Assembly (NCBI GenBank): GCA_036825615.1
Contig: DAISXY010000016.1
Coordinates: 1-64,000, forward strand
Source: JAICXG01 sp036825615
GTDB lineage: Bacteria; Verrucomicrobiota; Verrucomicrobiia; Chthoniobacterales; UBA10450
DNA: 64,000 nucleotides
Direction: 5' to 3'
Shown: positions 20,270 through 29,035 of the stretch, in pieces
How the letters are laid out: each line of letters starts with the position of its first letter
Position numbering within the stretch: position 1 is the stretch's first letter
Position numbers and translations under genes: made by a program
The notes under the pieces: model-generated
Databases searched by the model: none
Seen by the model: the letters and a program-made list of their open reading frames with translations, nothing else
Told to the model about the DNA's origin: nothing

Positions 20270-21331
20270 CTACAGCAGCGCCAGTTGCGCGGCATCCGGC
20301 GGCGCAATTTCGGCGAAACGCACCCCGATGCCGAGCAGCCGCACCTTCTTTCCCGCGCGCTGAAACGCCTCTGCCAATAGTTCGCGATACGCGCCTAACG
20401 ACGGTAAAAGCCCGGCCCGCTCCACCGTGGTGCGGGTGAAATCAGAGAATTTCAGTTTAACGAAAATTTTCGTGACGACGCGGGTCGTTTCTTTTTGCGC
20501 AACGTCCGCCATGAAATCAGCGAAGAGTTCCTCGAGCTTTTCTTCGCAGGCTTCGAGGGTTTCGAGATCGCGCGCAAAGGTCTCCTCGGTGCTGAGAGAT
20601 TTTCTTTCCCGATGCGGCTCGACCGGCCGTTCGTCTATTCCCCGGCAAAGGTCGTAAAGCTCGGCGCCGAATTTGCCGAAGATATTGCGTAGCTCGAGGC
20701 GCGAGTAGCCCTGCAACTGGCCACAGGTGGTGATTCCGCGCTCCTGCAGCTTGCGCTCCGTGACCGCGCCGATGCCCCAAATCTTGCGCACCGGGAGCGC
20801 GGCCATGAATTCCGCGACCTCGTTAGGCGCGACCTCGTATTGGCCGTTCGGCTTGTTCAGATCGCTCGCAATTTTCGCGATCAGTTTGTTTGGCCCGATG
20901 CCGGCCGAGGCAGTCAGTTTTGTTTTCTGAAAAATCAGATCGCGAATCACCTGCGCGAGCGGTCCGGGTGCGCCGGGATGCGCGCTGACATCGAGATAGG
21001 CTTCGTCGAGCGAGAGCGGTTCAACCAAGTGCGTGAACCGATAGAGGATCCCGCGAATCACGCCCGATTCGCGGCGATAGAGATCGAAGCGCGGCGGAAT
21101 GACAATTAATTTCGGGCAGCGTTGCAGCGCCATGAAAGTCGGCATGGCAGAGCGGACGCCGAATTTGCGCGCCTCGTAATTGCAGGTCGTGAGGACGCCG
21201 CGCCGGTCGCGCGCGCCGCCGACGCCGATTGGTTTGTCGCGCAACTCGGGCCGCTCGCGCATCTCGATCGCGGCGTAAAAGCAATCCATGTCGAGATGGA
21301 TAATGGCGCGCGGTGGCGCTTCCTGGTTCAC
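20270..21331 (-). CDS. dinB: DNA polymerase IV (Y-family translesion polymerase)
   Basis: I place the start at the GTG at 21331 (VNQEAPPRAIIHLDMDCFYAAIE), giving 353 residues, the normal length. The frame is open about 50 codons further upstream, but that extension is not family-like. Catalytic acids are in HLDMDCFYA and SLDEAYLDV. GRPIGVGG-type contacts and ASAGIGPNKLIAKIASDLNKPNG complete the palm. The little-finger domain occupies the last 110 residues. The protein ends in AQLALL, which fits the beta-clamp-binding consensus QLxLF/L at the C-terminus. Acts in error-prone bypass of DNA lesions. Confidence 0.93.
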   Translation of the reverse strand: MNQEAPPRAIIHLDMDCFYAAIEMRERPELRDKPIGVGGARDRRGVLTTCNYEARKFGVRSAMPTFMALQRCPKLIVIPPRFDLYRRESGVIRGILYRFTHLVEPLSLDEAYLDVSAHPGAPGPLAQVIRDLIFQKTKLTASAGIGPNKLIAKIASDLNKPNGQYEVAPNEVAEFMAALPVRKIWGIGAVTERKLQERGITTCGQLQGYSRLELRNIFGKFGAELYDLCRGIDERPVEPHRERKSLSTEETFARDLETLEACEEKLEELFADFMADVAQKETTRVVTKIFVKLKFSDFTRTTVERAGLLPSLGAYRELLAEAFQRAGKKVRLLGIGVRFAEIAPPDAAQLALL

Positions 21332-21624
21332 GAACGAAAGCCAACTCCAGACCGCGGCGCATGCAAACGTTTGGGTAACGCACTCGTCCATGAGTGCTGG
21401 CGAGGGTGTCGCACCGTCGCGAACTTTCGCGGAGCTTTCGATCACTATTCGGAGGCGCCGTGGCCTAACAATCATCAAACGCAAAGTTCGTCGCGCTGGA
21501 ACAGCGCGACCAGCACACGGGACGTGAGCGCTACCCAGGCCGCTCTGTAGCGAGACGCGCTTCGAACGTTGGAAGCGCGCCGGCGTGAGTTGATTTTTTG
21601 TCTGCCAATCTTAATTCCGGAGGG

Positions 21625-22227
21625 ATGGAAAAGCCGATTCGTTATGCCGCGGTGGGGGATTCCTATTCGATCGGCGAAGGCGCAAACGAAGAAGAATCCT
21701 GGCCGGCGCTGCTCGCCCGTCGGCTCAAACTCGACCTGGTCGCGAATCCATCCCGCACCGGCTGGACCACGGCCGATGCGATGGAGAAGGAACTGCCGAT
21801 CTTCCGCGCCGTCTCTCCGGATTTCGGGACATTGATGATCGGGGTAAACGATTGGGTGCAGGGTGTGGAACCGCTGCTCTTTCGCGAGCGCCTGGGCAAA
21901 TTGATGGACGAAATGCTGATCGTGTTGCCTAACGAGAAGCGGTTGCTCGTGATTAATATTCCCGACTTCTCGGTCACGCCGAAAGGAGGTGAATACGCGC
22001 GCGGTCGCGACATCAGCTCCGGATTAACGAGCTTTAATGAAATCATCACTGAAGAAGCGGAGCGGCGGGGCCTGATGGTGGTCAATATTTTTCCCGAGAG
22101 CCAAAAGATGCGCGATCGGCCTGAGTTGATTGCGCCGGATGGATTGCATCCCTCGGCGCAAGCCTATGCGGAATGGGAGGCGCTTATCGCACCCGCTGCG
22201 TCGCGGTCGTTAGGCCATCCGGCATAG
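21625..22227 (+). CDS. SGNH/GDSL hydrolase
   Basis: About 200 residues of the SGNH hydrolase fold. Block I is RYAAVGDSYSIGEG with the nucleophilic Ser. Block III is IGVNDWVQG, and block V is APDGLHPSAQAYAEW with the Asp-His pair. It lacks a signal peptide, so it is probably cytoplasmic; an esterase or lipase activity is inferred, substrate unknown. The start is uncertain: ATG at 21625 follows GGAGG by only 1 nt, while a TTG at 21598 gives nine more residues. Two copies of the 9-mer are translated (21927 as Pro-Asn-Glu, 22207 as Ser-Leu-Gly). Confidence 0.85.
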   Translation: MEKPIRYAAVGDSYSIGEGANEEESWPALLARRLKLDLVANPSRTGWTTADAMEKELPIFRAVSPDFGTLMIGVNDWVQGVEPLLFRERLGKLMDEMLIVLPNEKRLLVINIPDFSVTPKGGEYARGRDISSGLTSFNEIITEEAERRGLMVVNIFPESQKMRDRPELIAPDGLHPSAQAYAEWEALIAPAASRSLGHPA

Positions 22228-22235
22228 ATCGAAGT

Positions 22236-22434
22236 GGCAGGTTCCGGGGAGCACAGGCCGCTGGCCTGTCGTTTGCCGGCGGCCCGCCGGCAAACAGTGC
22301 GCCACAGGCGCCCTCGCGCGAGGATGTCGGTGCGCTCGACGACCTCTGTTTCTCAGGCGCAAGATCTGCGCTCGACTGCGAGGCGAACCGTCGCGCGGAA
22401 CAGGCCGGCGGCCTGTGCTGCCCGGAAACTTGCC
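22236..22434. repeat. About 200-bp structured element with 33-nt inverted termini
   Basis: The left arm (22236-22268, containing AGCACAGGCCGCTGGCCTG) and the right arm (22401-22434, containing CAGGCCGGCGGCCTGTGCT) are imperfect inverted copies of about 33 nt. A perfect internal palindrome (GTTTGCCGGCGG/CCGCCGGCAAAC) lies at 22271-22295. The element fills the gap between two convergent genes and ends 2 nt before a stop codon. No transposase is encoded; it resembles a MITE or a REP-doublet (REPIN). Confidence 0.7.
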
Positions 22435-22435
22435 G

Positions 22436-25400
22436 CTAAGTCGCGGCCGTGGCGGGAATCTTAAATCCCTCGACCAGTTGCTTGATCGCGTGGGCGAAAC
22501 TGGCGGCGCCGGCCCCGTTCACGACCCGGTGATCGAAGGTGAGCGAGAGCGTAATCACCTCGACTGTGCGGGTGCGCTTCCCGTTAGGCGAGAGCTCCGG
22601 GTGCGCCGTGCCGACAAAGAGCGTGCCGACCGACGGCGGGACCACGATCGGCGCCGCTGCTTTCACCCCGAAAGCTCCAAGGCTGCTGATGACAACCGGC
22701 GCGTTCATCGCATCGACGCGACCGCCGCGCGTCGCCGCAACCGTTTCGTTATAGCGTCTGACGAATTCCGGCCAGGTTAGCGTGTTTGCGTTTGTAATCA
22801 CCGCGGTCGCGAGGCGATCCTCTTCGAGCGCCACCGCCATGCCGAGATCGAAATCTTCCTGTTCGACGATGCGATCGTCATCGAGCATGAGGCTGCGAAA
22901 AGCGGGATGTTTTTCCATCGCCCTAACGACCGCCCACGCGATCATGACCGAGGGCGAGGGGGCATTCTGACCATTGCTCTTCTTCGCCTCCGCCCGCGCG
23001 TCGCGGATCGCATCCCAGCGCGCGTCGATTTGCAGATTCGCCGGAATGACCCGGCTCAGTTTGCGCGTGATCGTCGCGGAGAGGGCCGGTTCACGCGCCG
23101 CAGGCTCCTTCGCCTTTGGCGGGGTAGCGGTTTCGCGCGGCGAAAACTCGGCCGCGGTTTCCAATTGCTCTTCGAAATCGCTCGCTTCGGTCTGGATCGT
23201 GCCGAGTTCCTGCCCGATCTCAACGGTGTCGTCGACCTGCACTTTCCATTCGCCCATCGTGCCGGCGAAGGAGGACTCGATCGGATAAACCGCCTTGTCC
23301 GTCTCGACTTCGCAGAGCGCGTCGTCGAGTTCGATCTTCTCGCCCGGTTTCTTGAGAAGCGCTACGACCTTGGCCGAGCGAATGCCTTCGCCCATGATCG
23401 GGACAACGATTTTGCGGGCTGAGGTTTTTGGAGCCGGCGCGCCCTCGCGACGCGGCGGCTGGGGAGCCGGCGCGTGTCCCGCGGCCCGAGGGCGGGCCGG
23501 CTCCAATGTGCTCTCCAGACGCCGGTGCGATTGCATCACGCGCTCGATCGCGCTCACGATGCGCTCGACGTCGGGCAGGGCGGCGTATTCGTAGATCGGG
23601 TTGTAGCCGATCATGACGTTGCCTTTGCTGACCAAAACCGGTGGCGCGATCATTCTTTCCCAAAGATCGGCTTCACTCGTTAGGCTGGAAATGATCATCT
23701 GCCCGACGCTGCAATTTTCCGTGTCTTCCTGCACGACAACGAGCCGGCCGGTCTTGTGCACCGACTCCGCAATGGTTTGCTTGTCCCACGGAGCGATCGA
23801 GCGCAGGTCGATGAGTTCGATGCTGCTGTTGTTGCCGATCTTCGCGACTGCTTCGATCGCTTTTTCCATGGTGTTGCCCCAGGCAACGACGGTCACGTCG
23901 CTTCCGCGTTGATGGACGCGGGCTTTGCCTAACGGTACCGCCCGGATTGGCTCCCGGTATTGGTGTTCCGCCCAAAGCAGATGTTTCGGGATGAGAACAA
24001 AGGTCGGATCTTCACAATGCATCGCCGTCCAGAGCAATCCGGCGGCGTCCTCGGGATTACTCGGGATCACGACGTGGAGTCCGGGGTAATGGGCGAGGGG
24101 AGCTTCGTTTGCCTGACTATGCCACAAACTGCCGCCGGGCAGGTAGGCGCCATAGGGTGCGTAGATCACGAGTGGACAGGTCCAGCTCCCGAAGGAACGC
24201 CAGCGCAGGTTGCAAAGATTAGTCACGACCTGGTTCCAGCCCGGCCCGATAAAATCGATGAACTGCAGCTCAAAGACTGGCCGCTTGCCGTAGGAAGCGA
24301 GCCCACAGCCAACGCCGATAATGGTCGACTCGGCGAGCGGCGAATTGAAAACCTGGTCCTTGAATTCAGTCGAAAGCTTTTGCGTAAGGCGAAAGACGCC
24401 GCCTTTGGGGTCCTCCACGTCTTCGCCAAAGATGACCCGGCGGGAGTCTCTCGTTAGGCCAAGACGCAGCGTCTGGTTAACGACGTCGCCGATCCGGTAT
24501 TTTCCCGGCGGAAGAAGCTCGTCATCAAGGTCCGGCAGTTTGCCCGTGACCTCGAGCTCGAGTTCGCTCGCGCTGGGATCTTCGTCCCGTTCCGCATCGG
24601 CAAATTCCTTCCGGATTCGCTCCTTCACCTCGAGGTCGAGCTTCGTGAATTCCTCTGCGCTCAAGTCGCCCTCCGCGATCAGGCGATCGCGCCATTTCGT
24701 GAGGGGATCGCTTTTCGCCAGGTTGGCGATGTCTTCGGCGCTGCGATAAAGCTTGTGATCGTCCGAGCTGGTGTGACTGGAGAGCCGCTCCATCATCACC
24801 CAGAGAAAGACCGGTCCGCGGCCGGCGCGGAGATGTATGATTGCTTCCTCCGCGGTGGCGTGAACGGCGGCGACATCGCTGCCATCGACGCGCTGCCAGT
24901 CGTTAGGCTGAAGCACATCGAGGGCGAGGGGATTGGTCTCGCGGGTTGGGCTGCTGATGCCGTAGGCGTTGTCCTCGACCACGAAAAGGACCGGCAGCTT
25001 CTTCTCTTTCGCGAAGGAAATTGCCTCGTAGAAATCGCCCTGCCGGGTGGCGGCGTCGCCCACAGTCGCGATCACGAAGTTCGCTTTGCGGTCGAGCTTC
25101 AAACCCCAGGCGATCCCGCAGGCTGGAAGGAGTTGAGAGCCGGTCGGGGTCGGCACGCTCCAGATATTTTTTGAGGCGTAGCTGTAATGCGACGGCATCT
25201 GCCGGCCGTGACTCTGACCTTTGCGCTTCGCGAAGTAATCGAGCGCCAATTCCGCCGAGGAAACACCGCGACCGAGAACGAGCGCGCGATCGCGATAATA
25301 ACCGCAGATGTAGTCGCCCGGCTCCGTCTGAACGGAAATGGCGGCGAGCGCCTCATGGCCCATGCCGGAAACGTGAAAGTGGCCCTTGCCCTGGCGGTTG

Positions 25401-25483
25401 AGATTCTGCTCGCGCAGATCGCCATGCCGGCTCTCGAGCAGGATCGTAAGGAGTCGGAGTTTCTCTTGCTTGGTCAGAGGCAT
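22436..25483 (-). CDS. 2-oxoacid dehydrogenase complex: E1alpha-E1beta-E2 fusion
   Basis: About 1015 residues from MPLTKQEKLRLL (an upstream ATG at 25588 adds 35 poorly conserved residues). Order: an E1alpha-like domain (about 1-325; ThDP motif GDAATRQGDFYEAISFA...DNAYGIS), then E1beta (about 328-650; FGEDVEDPKGGVFRLT, ESTIIGVGCGLA). A low-complexity linker (about 655-690) follows, then a lipoyl domain with the lipoylated Lys in ETDKAVYPIE (about 692-770), and an E2 acyltransferase domain to the end. Most like branched-chain/2-oxoisovalerate-type E1. No peripheral E3-binding domain is seen between lipoyl and catalytic domains, and the catalytic DHRxxDG motif reads DHRVVNG (Asn for Asp). No lpd gene is adjacent. 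Confidence 0.88.
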   Translation of the reverse strand: MPLTKQEKLRLLTILLESRHGDLREQNLNRQGKGHFHVSGMGHEALAAISVQTEPGDYICGYYRDRALVLGRGVSSAELALDYFAKRKGQSHGRQMPSHYSYASKNIWSVPTPTGSQLLPACGIAWGLKLDRKANFVIATVGDAATRQGDFYEAISFAKEKKLPVLFVVEDNAYGISSPTRETNPLALDVLQPNDWQRVDGSDVAAVHATAEEAIIHLRAGRGPVFLWVMMERLSSHTSSDDHKLYRSAEDIANLAKSDPLTKWRDRLIAEGDLSAEEFTKLDLEVKERIRKEFADAERDEDPSASELELEVTGKLPDLDDELLPPGKYRIGDVVNQTLRLGLTRDSRRVIFGEDVEDPKGGVFRLTQKLSTEFKDQVFNSPLAESTIIGVGCGLASYGKRPVFELQFIDFIGPGWNQVVTNLCNLRWRSFGSWTCPLVIYAPYGAYLPGGSLWHSQANEAPLAHYPGLHVVIPSNPEDAAGLLWTAMHCEDPTFVLIPKHLLWAEHQYREPIRAVPLGKARVHQRGSDVTVVAWGNTMEKAIEAVAKIGNNSSIELIDLRSIAPWDKQTIAESVHKTGRLVVVQEDTENCSVGQMIISSLTSEADLWERMIAPPVLVSKGNVMIGYNPIYEYAALPDVERIVSAIERVMQSHRRLESTLEPARPRAAGHAPAPQPPRREGAPAPKTSARKIVVPIMGEGIRSAKVVALLKKPGEKIELDDALCEVETDKAVYPIESSFAGTMGEWKVQVDDTVEIGQELGTIQTEASDFEEQLETAAEFSPRETATPPKAKEPAAREPALSATITRKLSRVIPANLQIDARWDAIRDARAEAKKSNGQNAPSPSVMIAWAVVRAMEKHPAFRSLMLDDDRIVEQEDFDLGMAVALEEDRLATAVITNANTLTWPEFVRRYNETVAATRGGRVDAMNAPVVISSLGAFGVKAAAPIVVPPSVGTLFVGTAHPELSPNGKRTRTVEVITLSLTFDHRVVNGAGAASFAHAIKQLVEGFKIPATAAT
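23428..23506. repeat. Inverted pair of a 26-bp REP-like repeat inside a gene
   Basis: TTGGAGCCGGCGCGCCCTCG starts at 23428. Its inverted partner (ending GGGCCGGCTCCAA) ends at 23506, with a degenerate third copy at about 23463 between them. All are translated in frame as the Ala/Pro/Arg-rich linker between the E1beta and lipoyl domains of the fused dehydrogenase. Same repeat family as 33037 and 62250-62353. Confidence 0.8.
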
Positions 25484-25802
25484 CGTCAGGGCATGGCAGT
25501 TGAGGTCTTTTTGGAAAGAAGAGACCGAAGCAGTCCCGGGCTCGACTTTCAACCGCGAAAGCGCCCCCGGCAACCCCGCTCGGCGCAATCAGCAGTCGCG
25601 CTCGCCGCGATACTCCTGGCTGAAAGCGTGTCGTCGCCAACTTGGTAAAAATCATATCGAAGCGAGCGCAACACCGAGGCCGAGTTTATATGACATCTAT
25701 TGTCTGATGTTGTAATCGAAAGCAGCCCAGGACGGTTTCGCGCTGGTCGTTTCTGTACCGCGCGTTTCATACGGGCAACCCATCCTGCTATAGTCGGCAG
25801 GG

Positions 25803-26291
25803 ATGAAGCGTTCGCCAACGTCACCGGTCGACAAGCCGGTCAGTCCGCGTTCAGCGGCCGACTGGGAGAAATATTTTAAACTGCGCTGGCGCGTATTGCG
25901 CGCGCCGTGGGGGCAGCGGCCCGGGTCGGAAAAGGATGAGCGCGAGGCTGACAGTCAGCATTTCATGATCGTTGGGCCGGATGGAGAGGCGGTGGCGGTC
26001 GGACGTTTGCATTTCAACTCGCCCGATGAGGCCCAGGTGCGATTCATGGCCGTCGCGCCCGAGGCCCGAGGGCGCGGGCTCGGGAGCGCGATCCTGCGCG
26101 CGTGCGAGGACGGCGCGCGGGCGACGGGCGCACGGTCAATCGTCCTGAATGCGCGCGAAGAGGTCGTGCCGTTTTATGCGCGGCATGGCTTCGTCTCGAT
26201 CGGGGCCGCCGAGACGCTCTTCGGTGTGGTGAGACATGTGCGGATGCGCAAGGACATTCCGCCGCGCGCCACCCAACGTCAGCGTGCTTGA
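25803..26291 (+). CDS. GNAT-family N-acetyltransferase
   Basis: 162 residues. The acetyl-CoA-binding loop EARGRGLGSAIL follows the strand VRFMAVAP, and the C-terminal part VLNAREEVVPFYARHGFVSIG is the usual motif B region, so it should transfer an acetyl group from acetyl-CoA. Pattern closest to ElaA/YjdJ-type small acetyltransferases; substrate unknown. Starts at ATG 25803 just after a GGCAGGG purine run. Divergent from the dehydrogenase fusion across an AT-rich stretch that includes ACATC...GATGT (about 25690-25710). Confidence 0.82.
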   Translation: MKRSPTSPVDKPVSPRSAADWEKYFKLRWRVLRAPWGQRPGSEKDEREADSQHFMIVGPDGEAVAVGRLHFNSPDEAQVRFMAVAPEARGRGLGSAILRACEDGARATGARSIVLNAREEVVPFYARHGFVSIGAAETLFGVVRHVRMRKDIPPRATQRQRA

Positions 26292-26338
26292 CCGAGATCG
26301 CTCCACTGATACGCTGCGGCTCTCGCGTGTCTTGATTC

Positions 26339-26833
26339 ATGAAAACACCTATCCTGCTCCTTCACCGGCCGTTCCTTCTTGTCCTCGCACTGGTCTCGCT
26401 TATTGCCTTAGCGAACGTGCCGCGAAGCGCGGCGCAGGAGGAAGCAGCGAACATCGAGCAGGCGATGAGCCCGGACGAGTTCAAGGCCGCGGGACTGGAA
26501 AAACTTACTCCTGCCGAGCTTGCGAAGCTGAATCGCTGGCTCCAGGGTTACCGGGAGAAGGCGGTCAAGAGTGTGGAAGCAAAAGCCGCCCGGCGCGAGA
26601 AACAGGCCAAACTGAGTCTGATCGTGAGTCGTTACAACGGCGTCTGGAGCGGCGTCGGACCGGGAGAAATCATCGAACTGGAGGATGGCTCGAAATGGAA
26701 GCTGGCGAACAAGGACGAACACTACGGCGGACATGCCGATCACCCTGGCGTGGCGGTTTACAAGGCCGGCTTGTTTGGCTGGAAAATGCGGGTAAGCCAG
26801 ATCGCCGAGTTTTACGTCAATCCGGTGCACTAG
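26339..26833 (+). CDS. Small exported protein of unknown function
   Basis: 164 residues with a signal peptide (MKTPILLLHRPFLLVLALVSLIALA, cleavage near RSAAQ). The mature part begins with a charged helix (EQAMSPDEFKAAGLEKLTPAELAKLNRWLQGY), then a basic coiled-like region, and ends in a small beta domain (YNGVWSGVGPGEIIELEDGSKW...GLFGWKMRVSQIAEFYVNPV). The FKAAGLxKLTPAELAxLNxWL segment is a recurring motif of proteobacterial and verrucomicrobial periplasmic proteins, but I know no function. Confidence 0.68.
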   Translation: MKTPILLLHRPFLLVLALVSLIALANVPRSAAQEEAANIEQAMSPDEFKAAGLEKLTPAELAKLNRWLQGYREKAVKSVEAKAARREKQAKLSLIVSRYNGVWSGVGPGEIIELEDGSKWKLANKDEHYGGHADHPGVAVYKAGLFGWKMRVSQIAEFYVNPVH

Positions 26834-27497
26834 CAATTGGTTCGCTTGAGCTTTAGGAATCCTTTGCTCGTTAGGCTGAAACAATCAGGCTGAATCGATA
26901 GTCTTATCGTCATCCTTGTATCTCTCGCCACGGGATGGGCGGGAGAAGTAAAAGGCGCAGCTGGCACCACTGTTGGTTTGGGCGGGTGTCCCAGACCGAC
27001 GACGCCGGGGATCGTGTCATCCGAGGAAGGGTTAAGCCATTCCGTCGCTCAGCAAGGATCCCCGGCGCCGCGGTGGTGTGCACTCGCACAGTTGCAAGAG
27101 CCAACCAAGCTCGCATGACAAGGAGGAGTCAAAGAAAAACATGGATTAACAAGGAAGAAAAACCCTGCATTGGGATCGCGGTGCGCCATCACCCGGCCTT
27201 GCGCAGCTTCTACCAGCGTCTGCGCGCAAAAGCCAAACCGCTCAAAGTCGCCCTCATCGCAGCAATGCGAAAACTGCTCATCATTCTTAACGCCCTCCTG
27301 CGTCCGCTCTACTTCGCTCCCACCCATGGCTGAACAAATCGCTTGTTTTTCAAGACAGTTCCTGAGCGGAGCACAGCCCCGAAAGCTTTCGGGGAAGGAT
27401 CCCGCGCGCTCACGGAGACCCAGCCACCGCACTCCACGGCTAACTCACGGGATCCCTCGACTTCGCTCGGGACGACGAACTTGGCCCGCGCGAGTCT
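26834..27497. other. Gene-poor spacer with decayed IS tail and repeats
   Basis: No intact gene. It contains a copy of TCGTTAGGC (26868-26876) and an inverted pair GCCGGGGATC/GATCCCCGGC bracketing about 27003-27070. The transposase remnant lies at 27174-27333. The perfect palindrome CCCCGAAAGC-TTTCGGGG is at 27377-27394, and a TCATCC-type repeat copy (minus orientation) is at 27448-27475. The stretch looks like a graveyard of mobile sequence next to lysC. Confidence 0.65.
27174..27333 (+). pseudogene. C-terminal remnant of an IS110/IS1111-family transposase
   Basis: The frame reads HPALRSFYQRLRAKAKPLKV...IAAMRKLLIILNALLR then stops. The SFYQRLRxxGKPxKVAxxAxMRKLLxILNAxLR pattern is the C-terminal end of IS110/IS1111-type (Transposase_20) transposases. 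Only about 50 residues remain; the DEDD catalytic domain is absent. The upstream part of the same frame is unrelated, so this is a dead fragment. Confidence 0.75.
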
Positions 27498-28724
27498 CTA
27501 CGAAACAGGTGCGCGCGCCAGACCAAAAGCGGCGTGGGTGGTCTGCGCGGCTTGCTCCAGGTCTTTTTCGTCAATCACGACCGCGATCTTGATCTCCGAG
27601 GTCGAAACTAACTGGATATTCACCCCGGCGGCGCCGAGGGCAGCGAAGAGCCGTGAAGCCACGCCGGCATGTGAGCGCATGCCGATGCCGACGACACTTA
27701 GCTTGGCCGCTCCCCTGCTAGCTCTAAGTGCGGTTGCGCCTATCTCTTGCACAAGCGGCTGGAGTATCTTTTCGGCAACCGCGAGGTCGTCGTTGTGCAG
27801 GGTAAACGAAAGCTCGGTCGTGCCGGTGCTGGAGGCATTTTGCACGATCATGTCCACGCTTAGGTTTGCATCCGCCAAGGCCGAGAAGATTTTTCCGGCG
27901 CACCCGGGCCGGTCCGGCAAGCCGCACAGAGTTATCTTTGCCTGGTTGCGTTCCAGGGTTACGCCGCGCACGACGACGTCCTCGAGACTGGCGGGCGCAG
28001 ATTTGGCACGCGTCCCGGTTTCATCTTTCAAACTGGAACGCACTTCGAAACCGACGCCGAATCTTTTTGCAAACTCGACCGCGCGCGATTGCATGACCTT
28101 GGCGCCCGCGCCCGCCATCTCGAGCAGTTCGTCATAACCGATCTCGTCGATCTTGCTTGCGTCGCAAACGACCCGGGGATCGCAGGTATAAACGCCGTCC
28201 ACATCGGTAAAGATCTGGCAATCATCGGCCTTGAGCGCGGCGGCGAGCGCGATCGCGGTCAGGTCGGAGCCGCCGCGGCCGAGGGTGGTGATGGCGCCCT
28301 CACGGCTCTGACCCTGGAAACCGGCCACGACGACGATGTAGTCCTCCGCCAGTAACTCCTGGATCTGTCGCGGCGAGATATGCGAAATCTTTGCCTTGGT
28401 GTGGACGCCATCGGTGATAATGCCGGCGGCAGCGCCGCTGAGCGAAACCGCTTTGCCGCCAAGTGCGTTCACGGCCATGGCGATGAGCGCACTCGAACCT
28501 TGCTCGCCGGTGGCAAGGAGCGCGTCCATTTCACGCGCCGTTGGCTCGGGGGAAATTGCTCGAGCCATCCCTATCAGGTTATCAGTTACACCCGCCATGG
28601 CGGAGATCACCGCAACCACGTCATGTCCGGCGTGCTGGGTTGCGAGCAGACGCGCGGCCACCTTGCGAATGCGTTCGACGTCGCCGACCGACGTGCCGCC
28701 GTATTTTTGAACGATCAACCCCAT
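27498..28724 (-). CDS. lysC: Aspartate kinase with two ACT domains
   Basis: 408 residues. It phosphorylates aspartate, the first step towards lysine, threonine and methionine (and diaminopimelate for cell wall). The kinase part starts VQKYGGTSVGDVERI and has GRGGSDLTAIALAAAL and TDVDGVYTCDPRVV. The C-terminal third carries tandem ACT domains (GLPDRPGCAGKIFSALADANLSVDMIVQN and VGIGMRSHAGVASRLFAALGAAGVNIQLVSTSEIKIAVVI), which bind feedback amino acids. Length and layout match Corynebacterium/Bacillus-type LysC. It stands alone, facing the IS remnant. Confidence 0.95.
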   Translation of the reverse strand: MGLIVQKYGGTSVGDVERIRKVAARLLATQHAGHDVVAVISAMAGVTDNLIGMARAISPEPTAREMDALLATGEQGSSALIAMAVNALGGKAVSLSGAAAGIITDGVHTKAKISHISPRQIQELLAEDYIVVVAGFQGQSREGAITTLGRGGSDLTAIALAAALKADDCQIFTDVDGVYTCDPRVVCDASKIDEIGYDELLEMAGAGAKVMQSRAVEFAKRFGVGFEVRSSLKDETGTRAKSAPASLEDVVVRGVTLERNQAKITLCGLPDRPGCAGKIFSALADANLSVDMIVQNASSTGTTELSFTLHNDDLAVAEKILQPLVQEIGATALRASRGAAKLSVVGIGMRSHAGVASRLFAALGAAGVNIQLVSTSEIKIAVVIDEKDLEQAAQTTHAAFGLARAPVS

Positions 28725-29035
28725 GATAACCGCGTCGCTGCGTTTTCCCTATTCTCGCGGCGGTGTCAACTCTGCTCCTGCCGCGAAGATCGAAAAACGC
28801 GTCACCTCCCCTGCCGCGGCCGACTACCGTTAGACCAGGGCTCGGTCTTGATTTTGCAATCGCAAGCCCACTGCATGCTCTGGCAAATCATTATGGCCGG
28901 AAAACTCTTGAAAAAAGGATGCGCCAATAACAAGGTGGAAAAAATTCCTGACCTCTTTTCAACTCTTCGCCGATGGCTAAGCCTTGGAATCACGGCGGCT
29001 GTGGAGAGAGGCGATTTCAGTTGGAGAATCCCTGC
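28725..29035. other. Intergenic region between lysC and the YVTN gene
   Basis: 311 nt between divergent genes. I see no gene, no convincing hairpin and no tRNA. It must hold both promoters, but no clear -35/-10 pair stands out. Confidence 0.5.

Noticed and set aside
26910..27116. Possible small minus-strand ORF in the IS remnant region
   Set aside because: No family pattern, no start signal; interior to repeat debris.
28800..28860. Possible tRNA-like sequence downstream of lysC start
   Set aside because: No cloverleaf could be formed and no TTCGA loop motif was found.
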